Counted from the first letter of the stretch, positions 1 to 12,395 are shown. The stretch is DNA of 64,000 nt from Bolinopsis microptera (GCF_026151205.1 NC_087078.1:19890265-19954264), one strand, 5' to 3'. Notes: generated by a model not told the origin, from the letters alone. Made by a program: numbers and translations.

Positions 1-6
1 AATATA

Positions 7-106
7 NNNNNNNNNNNNNNNNNNNNNNNNNNNNNNNNNNNNNNNNNNNNNNNNNNNNNNNNNNNNNNNNNNNNNNNNNNNNNNNNNNNNNNNNNNNNNN
101 NNNNNN
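7..106. other. Assembly gap (100 N)
   Basis: Exactly 100 N, the usual placeholder for a scaffold gap of unknown size. The minus-strand receptor-like gene described at 167-659 runs towards it, so its seventh membrane segment may lie in or beyond the gap. Confidence 0.95.
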
Positions 107-166
107 AATTTATCAATAAAATTGTCCCATTTAAACATTTCACTGATACCAAAAAACAATTTCTAC

Positions 167-313
167 CTCTGATCCGCCCACTTGAGGTTGGGCAGTATTT
201 GCAGTCGGTAGAGGAGCTGGAGCATGTGGATGAAGTCTGAGGGCAGGTAGGTGCAGATGATGAGGAGGCACACGCTTGAGATGCAGGTTCTGCTGTAGAT
301 CGGGGTCCGGTCA
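167..313 (-). CDS. Receptor-like exon, predicted TM6 region
   Basis: Minus-strand exon candidate. It has an acceptor (CTTACAG) just above 313 and a donor (GTAGAA) just below 167. The frame reads DRTPIYSRTCISS, then a hydrophobic run with CTYLPSDFIHML, and ends NLKWADQ. A hydrophobic helix after basic residues with Cys and Pro in a CxxLP setting resembles TM6 of rhodopsin-like GPCRs (classically CWxP). It starts with one base completing a codon, which fits the two-base end of the exon at 543-659; it ends in phase 2 again. The next exon would lie in the N gap. The family assignment is inference; it could be another multi-pass membrane protein. Confidence 0.5.
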
Positions 314-542
314 CTGTAAGTTTGTTATATTGTAAATTATCTGGTTAGGTTATTTAAAAAAATAAATTAGAGCTTATTTAACTTTTAGGGCAGCACTACT
401 TGACGAGTACTAGAGAAATACAGATACCAACATATTTCCTCGTTCAGTGTAATATTTTTAACAGAACAAATATTAGTCTAGAATTAACAGTAATTTTGTT
501 TCAGTACGCATTATTAACATGAATTACCAAAATGAGGGTTAC

Positions 543-659
543 CTATTAGAGTTGACCTGACGACGCCATCTCATCAGGAACTTCCAGACAATGAGGGATA
601 TTGGAGCGACAGTACAGAGGTTGCAATACAGTGAGACAAGCACCAACTCTGACTGGGAA
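543..659 (-). CDS. Receptor-like exon, predicted TM5 and start of loop 3
   Basis: Minus-strand exon candidate bounded by acceptor TTTTTCAG (above 659) and donor GTAACC (below 543). The frame reads SQSELVLVSLYCNLC, TVAPISLIVWKFL, then MRWRRQVNSN. A long hydrophobic helix containing Pro, followed at once by a basic stretch, is what TM5 and intracellular loop 3 of a rhodopsin-like GPCR look like. It ends in phase 2 and its last two bases plus the first base of the 313-167 exon restore a Ser codon. It also accepts the phase-2 end of the candidate exon at 3635-3535. The matching phases are the main reason to believe these pieces are linked. Confidence 0.5.
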
Positions 660-964
660 CTGAAAAATGCGTTAATTAAGTTTTCATATTTAGTTAAATA
701 ACTAAAGATTATGACATCGATTTTGCATGAACGATATTTGTATGTGCCTAGGGCTCGTTCATATCAATACTAATATTCTCAAGATGTGTGAGTGTGTACT
801 GTGTGTGTGTTCGTTCGTTTGCGTGTGATTTCCGAGCGGCCTAATCAAGAAAACAATAAGAGTTACGGGGCTGGTGTTTTCGATATAGTGCCGACAGAAC
901 TCTGAAGGAGCCGAATCATTAAGTTTTTTAAAATCGGCTGATCGGAAGTGGTTTTATTAATGGT

Positions 965-1080
<116 letters not shown>

Positions 1081-1639
1081 TGTACACTTTTGCCTTTTTT
1101 ATGTATGGTGTAAAAAAGTGTAGTGTACCCCCCCCCCCCCCACGCACACGTTTCAAGCTTTTAAATTTCTTTTAACAAAATACTTTTAATAAAACATAAA
1201 ATTGACCTCTCTGTTCGCTGTGATTTCTTAGGTACGTGGCTTATATAATACTTTAGTTATATCCATAGGTTTTTGTGACCATGAAGCCCCAAACTTTCCC
1301 AGCCGGCGCAAAAGGGATATGCATCATGCAACATGTAACAAAATTTGATTTTGTATGCATTTATTTTTGAAATTGTTAAACACTAAATACCATGCTAAAT
1401 TGAGCGACATGACTTATTACCATATTAATGCGTCAATAAACTTTTACTGCACATTTCTATTAGTAAAACAACGTTATTTTACAACTTAACTACTACTAGC
1501 CTGTGGTAAAAGAGACGCTACAGCTTCGACCAGTTACTCTGCATCTAATAGCCCTTAAAAACCTCCTGGACGACACGGGGGCGTTCACCATTGACGTTAT
1601 TCCTAGACTTTAATTCTAGTAGTAGTATAACTAGCAGCT

Positions 1640-2235
1640 TATTAAGCTGGTGCGTAGAGCTACCATTGGTTATCAGGTTAGCTCGCACAACATGCCACAG
1701 TTATGAACATGTTGAACGCCATTTCACAGTCACCACTCCTGGAGCTGACAACATTGAATATAGAGATTCACTTCAAAACACCATCGACAACATCTCCATT
1801 GAGACGATCACCTGCTATAAGTATACAGACGGGTCACGCACATACTCAGGTAGCGGGGCTGGCTATATCATCACCACTGACAACAACAACACTACATTTA
1901 TAGAGGAAAGATCATTCAAGCTTCCTGATTATTGCACTGTTTATCAAACAGAGCTCACCGCCATCTTCGAAGATTGCGAATATCTCTCAACTTATGCCAA
2001 CACACACATCATCATATGATCTGACAGTCTCTCCTCTATACAAGCTATATCCTCGCTCTCAAAGAGGAGTAGAACTACTAGAGACTGTTATGACACCCTC
2101 AATGCACTCGAATCCACCAACAATCTAGAGATCCGATGGATAGCTGCACACATCAGATTGTGGGGTTATGAAAAAGCAGATGAGCTGGCCAAGACTTTGA
2201 AGTGCCCATCACTTCCCATCAACGTAGGGCACTAG
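1640..2235 (+). pseudogene. LINE RNase H domain fossil
   Basis: The plus-strand translation has the four acidic landmarks of an RNase H domain: YTDGSR, then a GAGY strand, QTELTAI, SDSLSSI, and finally a WIAAH ... YEKADELAKT block. This layout is typical of the RNase H that follows the reverse transcriptase in LINEs of the I/R1 type. The frame is open from 1591 to 2019, is broken by a TGA at 2017-2019 (where LINE relatives usually have Trp before SDS), and then continues to about 2230. No reverse transcriptase or endonuclease remains upstream. The 12-bp minisatellite starts directly at its 3' side. An old, dead fragment. Confidence 0.7.
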
Positions 2236-2267
2236 GACCGTCAGGCCACTTCATATATCCAAACCTC

Positions 2268-2799
2268 AACTAATGTCTACCCTAATTTCTTTCCTAATGT
2301 CTACCCTAATGTCTACCCTAATGTCTACCTTTATGTATACTATAATGTCTACCCTAATGTCTACCCTAATGTCTACCCTAATGTCTACTCTAATGTCTTC
2401 CCTAATGTCTACCCTAATTTCTACCCTAAAGTCTACCCTAATGTCGACCATAATGTCTACCCTAATTTCTACCCTAATGTTTACTCTAATGTCTACCCTA
2501 ATTTCTACCTTAATGTTTACCCTAATGTCTACCCTAATGTTTACTCTAATGTCTTCCCTAATGTATACCCTAATGTTTACTCTAATGTCTTCCCTAATGT
2601 CTAACCTATTGTCTACTCTAATGTCTACCCTAATGTTTACTCTAATGTCTTCCCTAATGTCTACCCTAATGTCTACTCTAATGTCTACCCTAATGTCTAC
2701 CCTAATGTCTACTCTAATGTCTACCCTAATGTGTACCCTAATGTCTTCCCTAATGTCTACCCTAATGTCTACCCTAATGTCTACCATAATGTCTACCCT
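2268..2799. repeat. 12-bp minisatellite (CCTAATGTCTAC)
   Basis: About 44 head-to-tail copies with frequent single-base variants (TTT for TGT, TCT for CCC). The unit is a multiple of three, so both strands have long frames (Met-Ser-Thr-Leu plus; Val-Asp-Ile-Arg minus). No start context, splice site or non-repeat extension supports a gene. Confidence 0.95.
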
Positions 2800-3534
2800 T
2801 AGTAGTCAGGCTTCTTGGTAAATGGTGCCATTAAAGGTAGTTCTCCCTTGTATACGTTGAGAGAAAGTAAATGGTTCCATTATTCTCTTAGAAACAATAT
2901 GTTTGTGCACCTGTATAATTGTCGTTAATGCTTTTAAGTTTTACGTCAGTATAATAACTTTATCGCCAAAATATTCCCAGTACAGCATCGCAAATAGTAT
3001 ACCCGGTTTATTGCATAATAATGTGGTGCTCGTGAGAGTGCCTGAGTTGCGGACTACGGTGTCATCCTATTCTTAAGAGCAGCCTTGACCTTGTAGTAGA
3101 CCCAGTATACCATTATTGAAACTGTATTATCCATTTTATAGGATAAATAATGGCGAGCGGTTATAAATAAAAGGTAGAACAAACCAAGAATGTCTGTTTG
3201 TTATAATGAACACTTAAATCTAAGACAGAATATTCTGAGAAATATATAGAATATCGTTTTGAAATAGTTGGGCAATGAACCATAGTCAAATTCATTGAGT
3301 ATGTATTAGTTACCAGTTTAACAACATAATATAGGTACTGGTAGTGGGTGAGTATTGAAATGACGAATTCTTCCTAAGCCTTATATCACTACCATACCTT
3401 TATTAATATTACTATTATTAGACTTGTCTGGTTCAAGATTGCTTTAGGAAGTTCCGTGATTATAACATATTAAAGTTTGGCATGGGCAATAATGTATCAG
3501 AAAGGAAAATTCCACGGTGCCATAAATAACTAAC
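2800..3534. other. No recognised gene
   Basis: AT-rich sequence, probably intron of the receptor-like gene on the minus strand if its exons are real. No conserved frame or repeat family was seen here. Confidence 0.5.
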
Positions 3535-3635
3535 CCAGGAGACGTGTTGACGATTCCAATAGAAAGACAGAAGGTGACGCTAAATGAGAGTGACATCTGA
3601 AGAAGGACAATCTTGTAACTCAATCGCTTTACGTT
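3535..3635 (-). CDS. Receptor-like exon, predicted TM4
   Basis: Minus-strand candidate between acceptor TTCGACACAG (above 3635) and donor GTTAGT (below 3535). The frame starts NVKRLSYK and continues through a hydrophobic helix (LQMSLSFSVTFCLSIGIV) to NTSP, as expected for loop 2, TM4 and the start of extracellular loop 2. It is 33 codons plus two bases; the two bases pair with the first base of the 659-543 exon to give Gly. The upstream candidate exon at 4771-4673 ends in a phase that does not fit, so an exon may be missed or the gene is decayed. Confidence 0.4.
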
Positions 3636-3662
3636 CTGTGTCGAACAGTATATCATCCACGG

Positions 3663-4231
3663 TAGCACACCCAATATCTAGAAATGGTGGTGTTAGCACA
3701 CCCAATATCTAGAAAATGGTGGTGTTAGCACACCCAATATCTAGAAAATGGTGGTGTTAGCACACCCAATATCTAGAAAATGGTGGTGTTAGCACACCCA
3801 ATATCTAGAAATGGTGGTGTTAGCACACCCAATATCTAGAAAATGGTGGTGTTAGCACACCCAATATCTAGAAAATGGTGGTGTTAGCACACCCAATATC
3901 TAGAAAATGGTGGTGTTAGCACACCCAATATCTAGAAAATGGTGGTGTTAGCACACCCAATATCTAGAAAATGGTGGTGTTAGCACACCCAATATCTAGA
4001 AAATGGTGGTGTTAGCACACCCAATATCTAGAAAATGGTGGTGTTAGCACACCCAATATCTAGAAAATGGTGGTGTTAGCACACCCAATATCTAGAAAAT
4101 GGTGGTGTTAGCACACCCAATATCTAGAAAATGGTGGTGTTAGCACACCCAATATCTGAGAAATGGTGGTGTTAGCACACCCAATATCTGAGAAATGGTG
4201 GTATTAGCACACCCAATATCTAGAAAATGGA
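3663..4231. repeat. 32-bp minisatellite (TTAGCACACCCAATATCTAG...)
   Basis: About 18 nearly identical copies; some lack one A in the GAAAATGG tract (31 bp), and two near the end read CTGAG for CTAG. Very low divergence suggests recent expansion or homogenisation. It begins 28 bp from the candidate TM4 exon. Confidence 0.95.
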
Positions 4232-4405
4232 GGTTTTCGGACTATTTTTGAGTTTTATTCAGTCACTGGATTTAACAAGGTTACGTTACTCAAGTCAATT
4301 TATACGTTTTGATATAATAAAAATCTCGTTGAACAAACAAACAATTATCATTTTTACCTTACAAATTTATATTTATAAACAATTTAGAATTATTTCCAGT
4401 GAATC

Positions 4406-4499
4406 TGAGCACCTAATAATTTATATTTATCCTACTTACTATGTACTTGAGAGCACCTAATAGTTTATATTTATCCTACTTACTATGTACTTGAGAGCA
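4406..4499. repeat. Tandem duplication of about 45 bp
   Basis: Two adjacent copies starting GAGCACCTAATA and ending with TACTTACTATGTACTTGA, differing by a single base or so. A third partial start (GAGCACCGAGG) follows. Confidence 0.85.
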
Positions 4500-4672
4500 C
4501 CGAGGACCTGGAAAATCAGATACCGGTTAACTGTGCTGTCATCTCTAAACGTCAAAACATCGCCTGAAAAAGTAAAACGTTTTACCATTTGGTTGAGATA
4601 AGTTGAGATAGGATTGTTCAGCGAATATCATCAATGAGATTATGTTTTTATCTAATATGGAACACTACATAC

Positions 4673-4771
4673 CAGCTTTTCTTTCAGAAGAAAGTTCCAA
4701 TAAAGTGGCAGGAAGACACACAGTAACCACAGCAACACATCCTCTTTTAACCGTCCAAATAAACAAATTAC
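4673..4771 (-). CDS. Receptor-like exon, possible TM3
   Basis: Minus-strand candidate with acceptor CATTTACAG and donor GTATGT. The frame reads NLFIWTVKRGC, then a hydrophobic stretch, then LLELSSERKA. A Trp-to-Cys spacing before a helix that ends in Glu-Arg-Lys resembles the loop-1 Trp, the TM3 Cys and a variant of the Asp/Glu-Arg-Tyr motif. It takes one base from the 5128-4942 candidate (giving Cys) and ends in phase 1, which does not match the TM4 candidate. Weak on its own. Confidence 0.3.
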
Positions 4772-4941
4772 CTGTAAATGTCAAGTTTAAGGATTGTAAG
4801 ATCACAAATCACGTGACCACCTTTAAGTGGAGTTACGTGGTTTATTATAATCTTAAGTTAAACAATCAAGTCAAGTTTCGCTGTGACGTGAGTTTTCGTA
4901 GTTATGTCATCTGACAACCCTAATAGGAAATTCTTTGACAC

Positions 4942-5128
4942 AAAAACTAGAAAACAAATCGAATGTTCCCACAAAATATAAGTACACGTGACTTGGTCTG
5001 TTGAGTTTGGAGACATTCCGACTGAGTAGCCAGGTGAAGTAGTTGGGCACAACTGAAAATCCCAACAGGCAGAGACAGAAGTGAAACAGGTTGTCGAGGG
5101 ACCACCATATTTGCAAGTTGCTATTCAT
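4942..5128 (-). CDS. Receptor-like first exon, possible TM1-TM2
   Basis: Starts with ATG at 5128 (minus strand) and reads MNSNLQIWWSLDNL, then a hydrophobic helix (HFCLCLLGFSVVPNYF), basic residues, and a second helix with YLYFVGTFDLF. An Asn late in helix 1 and an Asp in helix 2 match TM1/TM2 of rhodopsin-like receptors. A donor reading GTGTCA would end it after 62 codons plus one base, in phase with the exon at 4771. The open frame continues past this donor to a stop at 4907, so the exon end is uncertain. Confidence 0.35.
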
Positions 5129-5340
5129 CAATTGTTCATGTGGGCTCCTGGAGTAGGTGGATAGTTAGGATGTTATTGTGAAGTGGTACAGTAGCAATAA
5201 TATCTACAAAGCTGCCATATAGCCTGACTGACAATTTTCTCGACTGACTGACAATGTTTCTTCTTTTTCCCCATTTAGAATACAAAGATTAGTACATTTT
5301 AGCTTATGATTAATATTATATTTTTACCTATAGTTTACCT

Positions 5341-7100
5341 AGATCAGTAGCAATAATATCAGTATAAATAAAATCAGTAGCAATAATATCAGTAGCGATA
5401 ATATCAGTAGCAATAATATCAGTAGCAATAATATCAGTAGCAATAATATCAGTATCAATAATATCAGTAGCAATAATATCAGTATCAATAATATCAGTAG
5501 CGATAATATCAGTATCAATAATATCAGTATCAATAATATCAGTAGCGATAATATCAGTAGCAAAAATATCAGTAGCGATAATATCAGTAGCAATAATATC
5601 AGTAGCAATAATATCAGTATCAATAATATCAGTATCAATAATATCAGTAGCGATAATATCAGTATCAATAATATCAGTAGCAATTATATCAGTAGCAATA
5701 ATATCAGTATCAATAATATCAGTAGCAATAATATCAGTATCGATAATATCAGTAGCGATAATATCAGTATCAATAATATCAGTAGCGATAATATCAGTAT
5801 CAATAATATCAGTAGCAATAATATCAGTAGCGATAATATCAGTATCAAAAATATCAGTAGCAATAATATCAGTATCAAAAATATCAGTAGCAATAATATC
5901 AGTAGCAATAATATCAGTAGCAATAATATCAGTATCAATAATATCAGTAGCAATAATATCAGTAGCGATAATATCAGTATCAATAATATCAGTAGCGATA
6001 ATATCAGTATCAATAATATCAGTAGCAATAATATCAGTAGCGATAATATCAGTATCAATAATATCAGTAGCGATAATATCAGTAGCAATAATATCAGTAG
6101 CGATAATATCAGTATCAATAATATCAGTAGCAATAATATCAATATCAATAATATCAGTAGCAATAATATCAGTAGCAATAATATCAGTAGCAATAATATC
6201 AGTAGCGATAATATCAGTATCAATAATATCAGTAGCGATAATATCAGTATCAATAATATCAGTAGCAATAATATCAGTAGCGATAATATCAGCATCAATA
6301 ATATCAGTAGCAAAAATATCAGTAGCGATAATATCAGTAGCAATAATATCAGTAGCAATAATATCAGTAGCGATAATATCAGTAGCAATAATATCAGAAG
6401 CAATATTATCAGTATCACTAATATCAGTAGCAATAATATCAGTAGCAAGAATATCAGTAGCGATAATATCAGTTGCAATAATATCAGTAGCGATAATATC
6501 AGTAGCGATAATATCAGTATCAATAATATCAGTAGCGATAATATCAGTATCAATAATATCAGTAGCGATAATATCAGTATCAATAATATCAGTAGCAATA
6601 ATATCAGTAGCGATAATATCAGCATCAATAATATCAGTAGCAATAATATCAGTAGCGATAATATCAGTATCAATAATATCAGTATCAATAATATCAGTAG
6701 CAATAATATCAGTAGCGATAATATCAGTATCAATAATATCAGTAGCAATAATATTAGTATTAATAATATCAGTAGCGATAATATCAGTATCAATAATATC
6801 AGTAGCAATAATATCAGTATCAATAATATCAGTAGCAATAATATCAGTATCAATAATATCAGTAGCAATAATATCAGTAGCAATAATATCAGTATCAATA
6901 ATATCAGTAGCAATAATATCAGTATCAATAATATCAGTATCAATAATATCAGTAGCAATAATATCAGTAGCAATAATATCAGTATCAATAATATCAGTAG
7001 CGATAATATCAGTATCAATAATATCAGTAGCAATAATATCAGTATCAATAATATCAGTATTAATAATATCAGTATCAATAATATCAGTATCAATAATATC
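5341..7100. repeat. 15-bp minisatellite (ATATCAGTAGCAATA)
   Basis: About 117 copies. Two main variants (AGTAGC and AGTATC, with AATA or GATA) are interspersed. The 15-bp unit keeps frames open: minus strand as an Asp-Ile-Ile-Ala-Thr pentapeptide for 611 codons, plus others. The non-repeat ends of that frame (about 20 residues each) show no domain, no signal peptide and no splice sites, so I treat it as non-coding. Confidence 0.95.
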
Positions 7101-7233
7101 AGAGTTGAAGCGTGTGAAACTGGGTGCACGAACAGACAAGCTCCGGTTTACTGATTTACCCAATACCCCATCAGTTAAAGACGATTAACACAAGTTTTAA
7201 GATTTTTAAAGCTCCTTCTAATAAGACTTTCGA

Positions 7234-7914
7234 ATCACTTATATGTTTCCAGCCCCCGGCAGTGTCCATATCACTTATATGTTTCCAGCCCCCGGCAGTG
7301 TCCATATCACTTATATGTTTCCAGCCCCCGGCAGTGTCCATATCACTTATATGTTTCCAGCCCCCGGCAGTGTCCATATCACTTATATGTTTCCAGCCCC
7401 CGGCAGTGTCCTTATCACTTATATGTTTCCAGCCCCCGGCAGTGTCCATATCACTTATATGTTTCCAGCCCCCGGCAGTGTCCATATCACTTATATGTTT
7501 CCAGCCCCCGGCAGTGTCCATATCACTTATATGTTTCCAGCCCCCGGCAGTGTCCTTATCACTTATATGTTTCCAGCCCCCGGCAGTGTCCTTATCACTT
7601 ATATGTTTCCAGCCCCCGGCAGTGTCCATATCACTTATATGTTTCCAGCCCCCGGCAGTGTCCATATCACTTATATGTTTCCAGCCCCCGGCAGTGTCCT
7701 TATCACTTATATGTTTCCAGCCCCCGGCAGTGTCCATATCACTTATATGTTTCCAGCCCCCGGCAGTGTCCATATCACTTATATGTTTCCAGCCCCCGGC
7801 AGTGTCCATATCACTTATATGTTTCCAGCCCCCGGCAGTGTCCATATCACTTATATGTTTCCAGCCCCCGGCAGTGTCCATATCACTTATATGTTTCCAG
7901 CCCCCGGCAGTGTC
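7234..7914. repeat. 36-bp satellite, left block
   Basis: About 19 copies of a 36-bp unit containing TTATATGTTTCCAGCCCCCG. Copies are almost identical; the main variant is CCTTATC for CCATATC. The same unit in the same orientation resumes at 14271 on the far side of the LINE, so the two blocks probably were one array. Long frames on both strands are by-products of a unit divisible by three. Confidence 0.95.
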
Positions 7915-8280
7915 TTTGTTGGGGACTGGCCCGTGGTACCAGCCAATGTTTACTCAAAAAAGTATATATAATATCAATGGTAATAAGAAATTCATCCCCG
8001 TGGGGCACATGCATAAATATAAAATGTAAAGGAAATCTCAAACTATTCAATTTAGACTCTACCGGTAAAGTATGCAATGAAGGTTTATAGCTTAAAGTTT
8101 TATTTTCCAATGGTTAATAGGTAAAGATAAGAAAAGTAAAACAAGACTGAGCACTTCAAATTTGTAGAATTTTTAACTTGATTTGAAATCGCGGCGATAA
8201 AAAAGAATGTCCTATGTTGGCAGTGTAATTGATGAGATATGCGACGTTTATTGAGTGATGCATAAGTGTGTGCATATAAT

Positions 8281-11200
8281 CTAAGATGTAGAGACAAGGT
8301 TATTATCGGCATTTTGGTTTATGTTACGCTTTGATTTTCTTAGTCCTGTTATACAATATAACATGAAATTAGGCCAATCGTCTTCGATGTTTTCATTTTG
8401 CTGATCGATGAGCATAGTTTTTATACAAGTTTTGTAAATGTTCAGGTTAAATAGACTAGGCGGGGAAGTTGCTGCAACATTATATCGGTTTATTGCTAAT
8501 AATGGACCTTTAAAAAATACTGAGTTGTTGTAAGGGTGTTGACCATACTTTTCTGACTATTGTGTAGTGAGAATAGAATCCAGGTTAGTATTAAATAATG
8601 GTGCGCTTTTGGGAATTGTTTTCTTGAGAGACAATGGTACTAGATGAGGAAAGTTTTTCAATTTATGCATTAAAATGAGTGCGTTCTTTACAATGATACT
8701 GTGTACTGTCAATATTTTATGTGAATAAAAGCCAGACTTGGTACTTGCTGGGGGGATACCGTCCTTGTACCAGTAATTGACGAAACCAGGTAATACTGCT
8801 CGAAGGCCCATTTTCTGTTTTACAAAAAGCGATTCAATATGAGACTTGGCAGCAAAACCCCATACAAGGCTGCAATAATTAAGGTGTGACTGCACAAAAC
8901 TTTGATAAATTTGAAGACGTGCTTCGAGAGGCAGATATTTTTTAAGTTTGTACATGACTCCTATGTATCTGGACATTTTCATTTTCATGGCAGAAATATG
9001 ATGGGACCAGTTTAGTTTATCATCTATTATAACTCCTAAAAACGGGCTTCTGTTTTTCTCTCAATTGTGACACCAGAAATTGCCACATCACGATAATTAA
9101 GATTTCTTTGTCGAGAGAAGATCATATAATTTGTTTTCTTAAGGTTGAGAGCTAAACCATTATTATCTACCCATTTAACTAAAGCATCGCTAAGAGTTAT
9201 TAGTTTATCGTAAACTTCATTAAGATTTTCTCCTATCAGGAAGATGTTGGCATCATCTGCGTACATAATGAAATTGGCTATATCTGATATTTGAGGCAGG
9301 TCGTTTATGTAGATTATAAAAAGTAAAGGTCCTAATATTGACCCTTGAGGCACGCCGTATAAAATTTGGTTGGTTGAAGATTTTGACGAGCCAATTGATA
9401 CAAACTGTTTCCTGTTAGTGAGATATGACTTAAACCAGTTTAAGGCTTGACCCCTTATGCCGTAATGGTCCAGCTTGCGCAAGAGTATGGAATGATCCAC
9501 AAGGTCGAAAGCTTTGCTGAAATCGATTAAAAGAAGTAAAGTTACCTGCTTTTTAGACATTGAATTAAGAATGGTGTCTTTTGCGTTGAGAAGAGCATGT
9601 TCACAAGACCTACCCGGGCGAAAACCGTATTGGTTTTCACATAGTATGCTGTATTTATCTAAAAAACTTATAACTCGGTTATGCATTAGCTTTTCAAATA
9701 CTTTAGAGAAAGAAGCAAGAAGAGATATTGGTCTGTAATTTTTTATGTCAGATTTAGATCCACCTTTGTGAATTGGGACCACCTTCGCTTCTTTCAAAGC
9801 CTGTGGAAAGATCCCCTGTTCAAAAGAACTGTTGACAACGTGGGCTAGTACACTAGTAAAACTGGGACAGCTGTTAGCGATTTTTAGAGGTTCAATTTTA
9901 GTGTCTAGTGTGGCTTTATTCTTAAGCAGGTTTATGACGTCCTGAATTTCTGTGGCAGTGACTGGCTTTAAGTAAATACTACTTGGAGTGGCGTTGCGAA
10001 GTGTGCTATGGGTTCCACCAGGATCAAAAGTGGTCCTACTACTAATTTCAGACTTAATTTTAGGAGCGATGTTTGAGAAGTAATCGTTAAATTTTTCTGC
10101 TACAGCTGCCGGAGTGCTGATTGAGCCGTCTTCGTCAGTCAGTTTAATTGAAGTAGGTTTAGATTTTTTCCTATTAAGAAGACTGTTTATCATTTGCCAC
10201 TGCTTCTTAGAATTTTCTTTGTTTTGCTCAAAAAATTTTTTGAAGTGCTTGTTTTTAGCTTTATCGATGTGTTTATTACAAAACTTCTTCAGACGGTCAT
10301 ATTTACTGCGGTTACTATCAGATGGTTCCTTAACAAAATCATAATATGACTCATTTTTACGTTCTATAGCTTCTTCGAGCCAGGGCAGCATCCATGGTTT
10401 CGGATTAACACGTTCATTTTGTCTTCGTGATTGTCTTTTTGTGGGATAGGCGGACTCGTAAATCTTATTATAAGCCGTATTTAAATTATTGAACTGTTCG
10501 TTGGCATCATTGGTATTGTTAAAAATTTCTGACCAACTTTCATCTGTAATTAAGTCTCTGAATTTTTGATTGTTGGTGTCGTTAAATCTACGTGTTTCAG
10601 TTTGAGATACATTTTGTGAGTTAGACGCAGAGCGGTAGCTGCTGGTTGGCGTGTTATCAAGATTTATTGTAGTGACTATTGCTAAGTGATCAGACATATC
10701 TGTCGTTAAGACGTTACAGCTTATTGTATCCTCAAGATTGTTTGTGTAGATGTGGTCAATAAGCGTGGCACTATGGTCCGTTAGGCGAGTTGGGCGTGAT
10801 ACAATTTGAATAAAACCGTAAGAGGACGCAATATCTATAATGTTCTGACATGCTTGGTCGCTGCTGTGCTTCAGTAAATCAAGGTTGAAATCTCCATGAA
10901 GCGTCATATGTTTACGGGTGTGTCTCCCTAGGTTGTGCAGCGTATTTTTGAAAATTTCTAGAAACGCTTCAGGTCTCCTAGCGGGAGAACGGTAAACATT
11001 GCCAATTATTTTCGTTCTGTTGTATCCTTTGCACTGATGGAGCTTGATAAATTGAAATTCGCCACTAGTATTAGTTGGTTCAGGGTTTGGAGTGAAAATA
11101 TCAATTTTATCATAATCGACTACACGTTTGTGTACATAAGTGGCTAGCCCCCCACCTTTTCCAGATGGGCGAATTGGATCCTGGATAAATGGTTCATGAA

Positions 11201-11753
11201 ATCCATCTAAGGTAACGTCGTTTATTCCGTTCGGTAATTTCCCTAAAGTGCAATTAGTTTCGTTAAAACACAATATATCATACTTATCATAAGTCTCAAT
11301 ATCATCACGTAGTTGATCTATATTCTTAATAAGGGATCTTATGTTCATAGAAAATGTTTTAAGTTGAGAGCAGGTAGATTTTTTCACGTTACGTTGTTGT
11401 TTATACTGACAACTAGTTAGGAAAGATGAAATATTGCTCCAAGTTGAATCTTGATGCTCTTCGTTGGTCATGGCGTCGCCAATAAGATTAAATCGACTAT
11501 TCTGATCGTACGGATTAAATATGTCACTATTAAGTTTACTGTAGTCGTCATAGATTTCATAGTAGGTTGCGTGAAATCCAGGAATGATACTTTCACAGCA
11601 ACTCGTACAGCCTAAATTATCCTTAAAACATTTGACATGGACATTACTTTGACACCATGAGCATGTGCGAATATTTCTAATAGAGTAACACCAGCCGCTG
11701 CAGCTTGAACATTTGATCTTGACTTTATTTTCAGATGTAACAGTGGGTTCCAT
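8281..11753 (-). pseudogene. LINE ORF2: zinc finger, APE endonuclease, reverse transcriptase
   Basis: Starts at ATG 11753. Residues 1-55: Cys-rich PHD/RING-like finger (CSSCSGWC, CSWC, CTSCC). About 130-370: exonuclease-endonuclease-phosphatase domain with FNETN, NVYRSP, LHGDFN and a terminal DMSDHLAI block, which nicks target DNA. About 630-880: reverse transcriptase with NYRPISLL, FRPGRS, LLIDFSKAFD, GVPQGSILGP and the catalytic MYADD. The frame stops at 9036-9038; a +1 shift there restores FLGVIIDDKLNWSHH and the thumb region, and an in-frame TAG at 8557-8559 follows. Downstream of it the frame continues to a natural stop at 8281. Expected full length is about 1150 residues. The enzyme copies element RNA at the nicked target. 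Confidence 0.85.
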
Positions 11754-11759
11754 TTATAA

Positions 11760-12395
11760 CTAAATATTATGATTATGATACTGATAGTATATAAAACTAT
11801 AGTTCAAATCAGATTCTTTCACGAGAACCGGAGGTCCTGTATGCTCCAGAATCGTGATATGATTTAAAAGTAAATTATATTATTTTAAGCTAAAATCGGA
11901 TAATTAAGTGAAATAAAGTGTCCTTATCTAGGGCCTTATCAGTATGATTTAAATAACTGATTTGGCTAAAAAATAGAAATCGAATAAAGTGGTTGCTTTT
12001 GTGTTGTGTAGTTTTGTGAGGTGTTATTTGTATTTGATTTGTTTGTAGCGTTTACGTAATAAGGGACTATCGCACTGAACTTGAGTAATACTGAAGAGAA
12101 CGCACTTGATTATTTATAGATTTGTATGTGAATTTTGAATGTTGTATAGAGTTATGAAATCTCATTGATTTAGGATGATACAGATTTGTAGAGTAAGATG
12201 TTTTGTGTGCGATCGGGTGATAAGAGATACTGATAATGAATGAGCTTATCAGATAATGAGAAAAATTCCACCAATCAGATCATTTCATTATAATATGATC
12301 TATCTTGGTAACGATCTGTTAAAGGTGGACTGGAAGTTGAGAAAAAAGTGAATCGCATTTTTTAATCAGAATGGTATCAATGATTTGTAAAGCGC
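11760..12395. other. LINE inter-ORF spacer
   Basis: About 640 bp between ORF1 and ORF2 of the LINE with no open frame of note on either strand. Long for such a spacer; it may hold an internal promoter or initiation signal for ORF2, but I see no specific motif. Confidence 0.6.

Noticed and set aside
2266-2821. Open frames of about 175-180 codons on both strands
   Set aside because: By-products of a 12-bp unit; both strands and several frames are equally open.
2268-7914. CRISPR-like array
   Set aside because: Repeats here are directly adjacent with no unique spacers, and the window is from an animal genome.
7124-8029. 301-codon frame with ICFQPPAVSISL repeats
   Set aside because: It is the 36-bp satellite read in one frame; the same satellite is open on the other strand (DTAGGWKHISDM) and recurs at 14.3-14.7 kb.
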